Shown: positions 21,079 through 31,800 of the stretch, in pieces
Layout: each line of letters begins with the position of its first letter
How positions within the stretch are numbered: position 1 is the stretch's first letter
Assembly (NCBI GenBank): GCA_001642005.1
Contig: LWCA01000158.1
Coordinates: forward strand, 1 to 46,707
Length of the DNA: 46,707 nt
Direction of reading: 5' to 3'
Origin: Intoshia linei
Taxonomy: Eukaryota > Orthonectida > Rhopaluridae
Notes under the pieces: model-generated
The model's input: the letters and a program-made list of their open reading frames with translations, nothing else
Databases searched by the model: none
What the model was told of the DNA's origin: nothing
Position numbers and translations under genes: made by a program

Positions 21079-24000
21079 TTATTCATAATGGACATTATTG
21101 ATTATATTAGATAAAAATTTGTCTTGTTGAATCCTCAAGTTACTTTTATCACGTTCGACGTTTAAGTCTTTCAGTGATTTTTTAACTTTATGTGAAAGTT
21201 GTTGTATACTTTTTGATTTTTCTTTAATATTATGAGATATTTGCTTATTTTCTTTTGTAGAATCTAAATTTAATTTTACAGATTAATAATAAAGTAGCTA
21301 AATTGACTTTAAATATAAACGGTAGTAGACAGTAAATGAATGTTTTCAAATTAAAATGTAAACTAAACAATTTTTAACTAACATTAAAAATTTAAAATAT
21401 ATTAATAATTTTTGTATGAACCTTGATACTTTTTCTTATATTTTGAAACATTTTCAATGTTTTCTTCAGCTCTTTTACTCATTTTTTCAATACTAAAAAT
21501 TTGACATAAACAAATTGATATAACAGAATTTATTAGGTTTGATTAATGCTGTATCAAAGTTCAGTGCCTATGTTAAAGTTGTATATAGAGTTTATCTTTT
21601 CTCGAATAAATTATCAAATCATTACAAGTTGTAATGATTTGTTGTAATTTACAACACACGGTCAAGTTGATTCGGTCAACTATGAATTTCTAAAATTACC
21701 TTACGCTAATCTTTAATTTACAATCTTTTATTTAACTCACTACAGGCAAACTTATAATTTAAAAAATCTTTTTGTTCGATACATTTCTAACTTTACAAAA
21801 TTTTGATACCCCATACATCGCAAATAATTATCGGATATCATTATTTTATATAGTATATATTACGAATATTTAAAGACTTTTTTTTCAGCACATAATTGTT
21901 TTTTTAATAATTTTATTTCAGATATAGCCAGATCAAGTTTATCTTGAGTGCATTGAAGTTTTGATTTGGTTTTGCAGTGTTCTAGTTGTTCTTGCTGTTA
22001 AAATTGAATTAATTATACATAATTAAGATATTATATAGCTTAATATGAATCATTTCAGGTTCATATGACATTTTATTTGGTAAGTTCACAGTGTAAACTT
22101 CACACTTACATACTCAATGAAATCAACACCAATGGAACTATTCCTCATAATGAATATTCATATTCATTAATAATAATAAGTTCATTAATATTAATATTTT
22201 AATATTTATATCATAAATAATTTTTATTTCTACAAATTTATTCAACAATGTATATCAATTATGTCATATCAATTAGTCAATCAGGTTGTGGTATAAACAA
22301 AAGTGTCTAGGGTGGAAGTATCGATATGTGAAGTATTATATAATTTGAAGTTTCAATTATTTTGTGTAAAATTTTTCATTTTGTAAAAATAAACCAAGAA
22401 TGAGTTTGTTGATATATTTGAAAAGGATTCGACTATTGAAGTTTCACAGATTCGGACTCAGCAAAAAAAACACATTAATTACACATTAAAAATTCAATTA
22501 TACACTAATTAATTAATAGAATAATTTACTTCCAAATTAATGATATTTTCGGTAAGATCAGAGTTGATCTAAAAATACATAAATTAATAAATTACAATTA
22601 ATACTATAGTCAGACCTCTTAATCCCGCAATTTTGGTAATTAAATATATAACGCGGTATTGAGAGTATAATCATAGCGAATATATTTTGGATATGGTGAC
22701 CATGTATGAATAGGCGGTCATATAGTAAAATGATAATATAGTGGCTAATATTAATAAAATATATTAATATTATGTAAATAGGTAAGATTTATAAATTGAA
22801 AATAATGATTTTAAAGTTTTGATCAGATTGGATATTTTTAATAATTCTAGGACGGGTGGTAATTTATAAAAAAAAAACAATTAGGGTTTTTGACTTTGAA
22901 TGACTCAATTTCTGAAAATAAAATTTGCGATAAAACAACACCCTCGAAAAACTGTAATAGAAATATGTAATTTTTTAAAATCGATTCCTCTAACTTTCTT
23001 AACGAAACTGTAACAGACACACAAATAAATAAACAAACATTCATACATTTTTATCTATTTTACTTTATATAAGTAAGGATATTGTACCAAAATAAATCTC
23101 TTATCTACTGAATAGTACTTTCTAAAATATGGCATTACTAGGTTTTTTTAGGAATTATGACACTGAAATTATATCATCTTGTTCCCAAGAAATTGTACTA
23201 GCTAGATAATGCTATTGATTATGAATATGTTACTTAATTTTAATAAAATTTAGACTGAAATTCTAATTAAGATAATATAAATTCGGAATGAAACTGTTTC
23301 AAATCTATTTTTTTTGTATCATTTGATATAAATCCATAATTAATATTATGTTCGTAAGGTAAAAAAAGTTTGTCTTAGTTATGAATGATAACTTATCTAT
23401 AAAATTCGTACAACTCACTGCTGTAGCGATACTAGAAATATTACTACAACCGTTATGATCATTGCTGGTATATTTATAATACATAATCCAGTGGTTCTCA
23501 ACCCGTGTTCCGCGAAATTTAATTGGGGTTCCGTGAAATATAAATGCAATATTTTTCAATTTAAAGTTTTTCTAAATTACTGTTGTATACAATAAAACAA
23601 CATCATTTCTCAAATTTAAATCAAATAAGTTTTAATAAAAGTATTATACGTTGTGAGTATGGGAACCTGAAAAATGATGTTAAAAAGTAATAATAATTCA
23701 GATTATCTTCATGAGAAATATTGTAAAGAAAGTGGGTTTTTACTGGTCCAACTCTCTTGAAATAATTTAAATAAGTTACTTACCTCTTTATAATGATATT
23801 TAACTATAAATTTATCTCTCACGGGCCTGGATGCTTCTTCGTAGTGAGAGGGAGGCAACTGGTTTTACCGGTTAAATTCCGTGTGTTCCTTACTCCTTGT
23901 GGGGAGATGAGGGATCTTGGAAAAGAGCGTTATTAACTCTTCAAAATAAGGACTTGAAAAAATTTAGGATGTTACTTATAAGAGTAGCTTATAATAGATT

Positions 24001-26866
24001 TCTTTTAATTAGAAAGTTATAAAAAAATTGAAATCAATAAGCTCTTAGATATATTTTAATAAATTCGTTGGTTATCTCGAGAAAAGGTTTTATGCTGTTT
24101 TTACGAACTAAGAAAAGAAATATCACCATTTTGCCTTCAAGAAAAATTATTTAATTTTGCAGGGTATTTAACTAATGAAAATAAGTTCACTAAATTAGCG
24201 TACCTAGCTGATATATTTTATTAACTTAACTGCTTGAATACTAGTATGCAAGGTAGGAATGAAAATATTTTAACGTCTACAGATAAAATTAATGCTTTTC
24301 AGAAAAATATCATAATTTGGATAAAAGCATATAATCAAAGGTAGTATGAAAATGTTTTCGAATGTTCATGAATGTAAATATGAAAACATAACAACATTGG
24401 TTTTGGAACATTTAGACACGCTATTAACAAATATTACTGCTTAATTTCCTTCAATATCGGTTAATACGTATGATTGGGTTAGGAATCCTTTTCTAAATTT
24501 TAGTTCAGATGAAAAGCAGTTTAAATTGACAGAAGAAATATAACTTTTTGGTATTTCAAGTGACAGTCACTGTGACAGAACTTTAAAATTGAAACATGGT
24601 AACTTAAATCTTGATGAATTTTGGTTATAACTAGGGCGATTTTTTTATAACCTATAAATACAAAAAAATTTAACTTACAAATTAAATTTATTTAACTTTA
24701 TTAACTTTTGGAAAAAAAATTCACGTAGTGTTATTTTTTTCGTTAAATTTTTTTCTGAACAGTGATGACATCTCTTATTCGCCATAATAATAATATTTCG
24801 GGAGTTTTATCGGCTGTAGCACTATTATATAAATTTTAAAACATAATTGTATTGCCATTATTAGATAGTTCTGTTGTAAAACAAGCAGCGTTATCTTATG
24901 TCCGTAAATATCTAATTCAGGGTTTCATAACGTTTTTTAAATTTAGTACCCCGTTAGTCATATCCACTATTTCTAATACACCTGTAAAAAATAGAAAAGT
25001 GGTCCACTNGGGTTTTGTCGGCTGTAGCACCGTTATATAAATTTTAAAACATAATTGTATTGCCATTATTATATAGTTCTGTTGTAGAACAAGCAGCGTT
25101 GTCTTATGTCCGTAAATATCTAATTCAGGTATTAAAATTTCATAATAACCTTTTTTAAATTTTGTACCCCGTTAGTCATATTCACTATTTCTAATACACC
25201 TGTAAAAAATAGAAAAGTGGTCCACTAGATACAAAAGGTTTCCGATCCCTAATTAAAGTCTTAATAAAGATGTATATTAAGTGTATTATTTGTTATAGTC
25301 CAAAATCAAATATTTTTTAATATTATCTTTTAAAAAGTTTCTTTGTTGTGTTTTGTTTAATTATTTTTAATTGTAGAATCAAGAGTATGAATGACCATTT
25401 GTCCGTTCATATTACTTGTAATATTTTTACAATCATATACTATTACATTCTGAGGTGTTTCTAATGTTCCGATCATAGTATTAATGTACTTATAATGAAT
25501 CTATTTAAATCAGTTTCGTCCATAATCATAAAGATTAATTTATTAATATAATAATTTTTTATTCTCTCCATTTTCTTCAAATACAAATCATCAATGTTAT
25601 TTCTGCAATTGCTTTCAGATGGCAAAATTATTCCCTTATTTTAAATATTGTTCTTAACTTGACGTTATTTAACTTTTTAGAGATATGTCCGCAGATAGAA
25701 ATGCTTCAGCAATTTCTGTTGCAAAGTCATTCGATGTTTTAATTGAACTTCCAATGCTGACAATATGCAGACAACTCTTTTGCTAATTTGCGGTGTAATT
25801 AAACAAAATTTAATTTTTAAAAGTAACATTGCAACATTTTACACAAAATAAATTGTCGTCATTCTCAGTAAATTCACTAAAATAAAGTTTTGTAATATTG
25901 TAAATTTGTTCATATTTAGATTTCGCATATTTATAATATTTGATATATTGATACATTGATGAAAATTAATAACAAGTTTATTTACTACAATCATGCATAA
26001 AATAAAAGTACAAAACAAAACGAAAGTGTATAAAACAAAATTAATGTTTGAAAATATAATTTAACTTTCAAAAATAAAATTTAACTTTTGACAAATATTA
26101 TTTAACTTTATTAACTTCATCAAATTTTAATTAGCCAATTAATACAGGTAAAATTAGTATCATTGTGATTGTAATTTGATGCTTATAAACATATCAAAAT
26201 TTGCCCTAATTAAAAAATAATCGCCCTAGTTATTAGACTAACAACTAATAATTAGTTAAAAAGAAATATTCTATAATTGCAGAGAAAGCCTTAAAAATTC
26301 TAATCCAATTTTCAACATCTTACTTGTGTGAATTGGGATTTTCTGCATTGACAGCAATTAAGCATAAGAAACGGGCAAAGCTGCTGTCGGTAGAAGAAGA
26401 ATTTCAAATATGTCTCTCAAAAACACGTCCAAGAATTAAAAACCTCTGTAAAAAATATCAAACCAAATTTCTCATTGAGAAGGAAAAATAAATTTCTTTA
26501 TTAAAAAATTTATGTTTTCAATATTAGAAGCGTAATTTTTTAATTAAAAATCAAATTGTTTTATATATGCGACATGCGAAAAAAAAATTTAATCATGCTT
26601 TTAGATGCCGCGATTTTTTGAAATTTCATAAGGGTTCCGCTCAGTAAAAAAGATTGACAAACACTGACATAATCTAAACATACGCAAAACAATAAACATA
26701 AATTAACGAATATTTAAAATTAAATATACAATGAAAAATTCCATACAAATTGTTCACTTTCCAGATTTTCAATTTTCGAATTTAGTTTTTCAATTTCATT
26801 GCTTTGTTTTTCGATGAATTGCATATACCTTTCATTTAAAATATCATAAGTTTCTTTAACATCCAT
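21079..26866 (-). CDS. Unidentified coiled-coil protein (176 aa)
   Basis: Five minus-strand exons, 26866-26747, 22568-22530, 21994-21879, 21492-21422 and 21263-21079, join in phase to 176 residues. Each border has GT/AG, and the chosen donors are the only ones that keep every junction open. The protein opens MDVKETYDILNERYMQFIEK and is almost entirely charged and helical, rich in E, K, Q and L, with heptad-like spacing from about residue 15 to 165. It ends IINNVHYE. No enzymatic or membrane features are seen and I do not recognise the family; small centrosomal, ciliary or trafficking coiled-coil proteins look similar. Intron 1 (4.2 kb) has been inflated by a hAT transposon and a family B repeat. 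The stop lies 227 bp from the innexin A stop, in convergent orientation. Confidence 0.75.
22800..23090. repeat. Family B repeat copy
   Basis: It contains aattagggtttttgactttg and gataaaacaacaccctcgaa, matching the module near 20198-20290. It ends in a run rich in cagacacacaaataaataaa before ttactttatataagtaagga. It lies in intron 1 of the coiled-coil gene. The minus-strand open frame here is an artefact of the repeat. Confidence 0.6.
24060..24627 (+). pseudogene. hAT transposase relic, central part
   Basis: The forward strand reads RWLSREKVLCCFYELRKEI..., AGYLTNENKFTKLAYLADIF, then decays through stops. It resumes with YDWVRNPFLNFSSDEKQF and DRTLKLKHGNLNLDEFW. The order and wording match hAT transposases of the ZBED5/GTF2IRD2-like group. 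Several in-frame stops make it non-functional. The reading breaks off exactly where the nested element begins. Confidence 0.8.
24630..26230. mobile_element. Nested unclassified element with actagggcgat ends
   Basis: Inverted ends actagggcgatttttttat and, read inverted, actagggcgattattttt lie inside the hAT transposase relic. The flanking dinucleotides are TA on both sides (24628-24629 and 26231-26232), compatible with a TA target site. The interior holds two similar segments of about 215 bp joined at an N (25010), and a segment near 25215-25250 resembling a hAT end (inverted agggatcggaaacc). No transposase was recognised. Confidence 0.6.
26286..26491 (+). pseudogene. hAT transposase C-terminal dimerisation region (relic)
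   Basis: An open reading gives EKALKILIQFSTSYLCELGF, then SALTAIKHKKRAKLLSVEEE and FQICLSKTRPRIKNLCKK, ending in a stop near 26489. The TSYLCE.GFSALT motif and the SKTRPRI block are hallmarks of hAT C-terminal domains. It continues the transposase interrupted by the nested element. The rest of the enzyme is broken, so this is a fossil. Confidence 0.85.
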
Positions 26867-28830
26867 AATATTTTTGATTCATGGTGATAGATAAACAACG
26901 TATAGTCTTAACCAAATACAAATTTAATTCTGCAAATATTTAATTCAATTTACATGTATTTTAAATTACATGTTAATTAATTTTATTTTAATACCACTTT
27001 GATTTTTTTGTACTTTGTACAAACAGCAGCTAGCTCTGCCGTAAGCGGACTTTTCTATCTCTACCAAATAAATAAATTCAATAATAAAATCTTACTTAAA
27101 AGTGCTATTATTCACTATTATCAATGATTTTAAGAAGTGATCCTTAAATTAGACTTATAAACTTTTTTCACCATTGACATTCACATAACTTTTAGGCCTA
27201 ATTTTTATATAATGCAAAAAAAACAATAATAATAATAAAAAAATTTTAAAGAATTTTTAGGGAAATATTTTGAATTGAAATTTTAAACGATTTTTTTTAA
27301 ATATATATTTTAAAAAGAGTTTTACTTTATTATATAATTTAGAATATATGATTATTTATGTACAGCTTAATAATTTTAATAAAAATCGTATTTTAGAGAT
27401 ATTTTTTTAAATTACCCTATTGATATCAAACATGATTAATAACAACATTAATGGAAAAAATAAACATAAATCTGTATTTCATAATATTTAAATTATATTA
27501 AATTTTATTTTAATTGAACCTTTTTTTTCAAATACATATAAGCAACAAAACGATATAATTAAAAAAATCAAATGTAAGAATTAATCGGATACAAGTTTAT
27601 CATACCTAGGTTTTGTTAGATATGAAGGACATGTTGTAAAATTTACAATGTAAACAATCAATTTCAAAATTTGAATGTAGACATAAGTATAAATCATGAT
27701 TTAACGGGCCGCACAATAGTATCTTGCGTTCCGTGGTTTCCCACCACTGCGGTAGGATATTTGCAAATTTTTATATAAAAAGTACACCCAACATATATAA
27801 TATATGTAAAATGTATATTATTAGTAATTAGTAATAATACATTATGTATGTAAGATAATTACTTATATAAAATTTAATATCAATGTGTGTCTGCGTGTGT
27901 GTTACCATATATTTAAAAAATTATCAGTTGTAGAATTTTAAGGATGATTTTATTTTAAAACGAAACAAACCAACTTAGGTTTTTGACTTTGAAGAACTCA
28001 ACTTTGAAACAAGAAACATAGATATAAACATCACTCGCGAAAAATTGTATTGTAAATTTGTTTAATTTAATTTCTCAGTCTGTTAATTTTTTAAATAATG
28101 GGGAACACACATACAATGTACTTACAATTTTACAGAGTTGTTCACTTATATATACACTTTTGTTTATTTTGAATTTTCAGATTATTTTTTTATCAAACCT
28201 TAAAGAGGAGGTTTTTTAAGATTTATTTATACAACCCCTTGAAGGGAAGCAGTGCACTGATATCTATCAATACTGTGTTAATTAATTATTAAATTAAAAA
28301 ATATTATAAAAATAATATGAATTTCATAGTAATGTAATTTAATACTAATGAGAAATCAAAATTAAATTAAATAATATTGAAATTTATAGCTAATTATTTT
28401 TTCAGGTTATCTATTGTGAGTTAAAATTTGTAACTATATTGTGTAAATTATTAAATTTTATTTGATTTGATAAAATTTGTGTCAAAGTCCAATTTAATCA
28501 ATACATAAATTAATAAATTTTAAATAATATAGAACTTTATATAACCTAAACAAAGAAACTATTGTTAGTATTTAGTGGAAACTTATTAATCAAATTGAAA
28601 CTTAGTTTTTCTTTGAGTTAATAGAATTAAATGATTGGAAATAAAAAAGAAAGCTTCACTTAATTTGAATGTACAATACAGTTAAATTTGTGAAAATAGT
28701 ACACTCCATGTGCATAATATTTCTACCATGCATTACATTTAAATGTATAAACTTTGATTTACAGGTTAAATCATAATTGATATTATATTATTAACCAATT
28801 TAAAATGGGTTCAAACCAATTAAAAAATCC
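26867..28830. other. Intergenic region with repeats between divergent genes
   Basis: This region separates the start codons of the coiled-coil gene (minus) and the CNBD gene (plus), so it contains both promoters. A motif near 27032 (gctagctctgccgtaagcgg) and the following approximately 200 bp are an inverted, diverged match to 860-1060. About 27840-28110 is a family B copy. No gene or RNA could be supported. Confidence 0.5.
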
Positions 28831-31800
28831 ATGCTAATGAATCCAAAAGATATAAACAAAATCGAAAACTCTATTAGTGCTACTATAGCACAATTTAAGT
28901 GTATCAAAAAACATAAAAATTTATCATGTGCAACTCGACTCAAAAAATTTGATCAAATACAAATGAATGAGGTAACTAATTTGTTAATTTTAATTATACG
29001 CATCATTACATTTTATTTTGTTGCCGGTAAATTCCTTTATAATAATAACGCGTTATAATTACTTGTGTAAAAATAATATAGATTATTGCTGACTTTAAAA
29101 AATACATTAAAATTGTAATTTTGCTAATCAAATTTCTCATTACATTGGAAAAGAGGTATTGTTGTTAATACATTTGTGAATTTGTAATATGGTTAGATTT
29201 ATCGACAGTAAATCCAATCGAAAATATCGTAATACTGTCGATTCAACCCAAGTTGATGACAATCTTATTTTCAATGTATCAGAATTTCGAGCCACGTCAC
29301 ACATTTCAATTAGCCAAGAAATTAAAAACATCATATCGATGCCTATGGAAGAGAGGAATCAAGCCCAAATTAAAATTGTACCTTTTTATGTAAATTATAA
29401 TGCATATTTTTAGATTATGAATCACATGCAACGGATTGAATCTTTTGCAGAGTATCCAATTCACATCCAGCAATTGCTTTGCAAAGTTTGCACACTTCAA
29501 AGGTTTAATTTCTAGTTACGTTTTTAAATTTTTGATAGAATTCCAGCTGGACGCGTCATTATTCGTTACGGTCACATTGCGGAAAATTATTACATAATTT
29601 TATCTGGGACTGGTAAATTTTAATTAAACTTAATATTAATTAATTTCTAAATAATCTGTATTAGGCAGAAAAACAGACAAATAGATAAACAGACATACAG
29701 TTTCAATAAATTATGTCTAGTTTATATAATTATATTACATTATTATAATTATATATATTATATATTATTAGTAAGGATTATTATTTTTTTTGATTTTTTT
29801 CAATTAATTTTTTGTTTCAATAAAATAATTACCAATTAAAAAAATAAATATCATATTGATTTTTTGACAGTAGAAGCGCCCTTTGTGATATAAAAATTTT
29901 TTGTGTGTGTTAACTAGACATACCTGTATGATCTGTAATTTTATTTAAAATTCTAGGATAACAATTTCAATATAATTTAATTTTTTGAAAGAAGGGAATT
30001 TGGGGTTTTTATTGTCAAAATGCACTTTTTTGGGTTAGCGATTTTTTGCTAATGTTCATGATTTTAAAAATTATTACAGAATTTATGTTTTATAAAATTT
30101 TAGTATTTTTTTCATCTTTGATTTAACTTTTAAAAAAAAAGAGAAATTGGATTTTGTGAAATTTTAATTGTTAATTTTTTCAATAAACGGCAACAGACAG
30201 AGTGACCCAGACACACATACACTCACATTTAATTTTATATGTTAGCTAGTGTTAGATACTAGATTTATATTTTACTAAAAACGCATGCCGCTACTGGGTA
30301 GGTCCTAACCACTTAGTTACGTTTTAACAAGGAAATCAAAAATTATAATATAAAGATTATATTCATAATAATGTTGCTTACAAATTGGCTATCAGTTACG
30401 AGCATTTCATTCAAAATGTTTAGTCCTTTTCTCTCATAAAGTTATTAAATGTAGTATAAATCCGTCCAACATGTCTTTTTTCCATTTTTTGCATTTTTTT
30501 ACTACAATTAAAACTCTCAGATATAGAATTTTATATTTTAGTTTTAATTTTTAAAAATCATAATAATATGTTTAAATTTAGTTGAAATTTCCATAATTGA
30601 CAAGTTTGGAAACAAAAACATTGTTGCTATATTAGGAAAGGGAAAATCATTTGGTGTAATAATGTTAACGTTAATGTTAATCTAATGAAGGTGGAAAGTA
30701 GAGTTCTGCAACAAGATCCGAAACACGAATTTGGAATCGTGTTGAAACTTTTATTATATTTCGTGTTCGTGTTCGGATCGTGTTACAAAATTTAAAAAAA
30801 TCATTTTTTTTCATAGAACGTTTCATGGTTTCAGTTTTAAAAATTTAACAACGATAATATTCCAAACTCAAATTTTTAAAAATATTGACATGAAAAAGAT
30901 GTGCGTAAACATTTTAAGCCCGTCATACATTACAATACAATGTTTGTTCCGGTGCAAACAATGAAAAAAAATTTATTTCAACAAATACATCATGTAATTA
31001 AAAAAAAATAATTATTTATTCATGTTGTCAATTTTAATAAAAGTGGGTTATTTTGGTTTGATCGTTATTTTGTTAACCAAGCAATACAGGATATACGATT
31101 ACGATTAAAAATAATCTTAATATCAGTTGACATTTATATGAATTGGTTTTTAAAAAATTATTTTTAAATTTAATTTAGACATTTCGTGTTTTGAGTTTTT
31201 AACTAACTAATCTTAACTTAATTTAATTATTTTTTGTTAAATTAAATTTTAATCGTGTTTTGGAATAAAAATTTTCGTTTCGTTCGTACATACATCTCAA
31301 CAGGATCCAATGTAGAACCAGGGTTGCTAACTGCGTTATTTTCCACCTGAGAATTCGGGGTTTCAAATTCAACTCAGGGCTCAGGATTAAGTGATATTTC
31401 TCAGGGTAATTTAATTATTTCAATCAAAATCATCATATCAGACATATTTCATTTATATTCTATAATTTTTTTCTCTATGGTAAAAGACTCTTCGTGTTAG
31501 CAGTTAATTGTATTTTATTATATAGTGACACCCATATTTTGTTTTTTTTCTTTAAAGTATTCATCATGAAGTCTATTTGCTATTTGTAATGAAAAATTTA
31601 AAGTATTCATTTTGAAATTTGCAATAAAAATTATGTGTAAACTGTTATTATTTTTTGAAGAAGATACCCCAAAGTAAACGAGGGTCACCCTAAAAAATTT
31701 TTCGCTTACGGCGAAATTGCATAACACGCTGCGCTTCACTATATGGCGCTTCGCTTAAAAATTCGGGTTGAGCATAACTTAATGTTGGTAACTCTGTGCA

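Larger units (their letters stand above)
23489..26666 (+). mobile_element. Degenerate hAT transposon with perfect 8-bp target duplication
   Basis: The element starts cagtggttctcaacc and ends, read inverted, cagtgtttgtcaatc (12 of 15 match). Both flanks carry acataatc (23481-23488 and 26667-26674), a perfect 8-bp target duplication as expected for hAT. Transposase relics of the ZBED/Charlie-like group are readable in order, with stops: RWLSREKVLCCFYELRKE (from about 24070), KLAYLADIF (about 24194-24220), DRTLKLKHGNLNLDEFW (about 24572-24623) and the C-terminal dimerisation region (separate entry). A second element is inserted at 24630-26230. The host is intron 1 of the coiled-coil gene. Confidence 0.9.

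Noticed and set aside
23822-23900. Possible tRNA or structured RNA in a GC-richer segment
   Set aside because: No cloverleaf, A box or B box could be made out; it lies inside the hAT element.
29140-29334. Minus-strand open frames opposite the CNBD exons
   Set aside because: They are shadows of the plus-strand exons, which carry clear family similarity.
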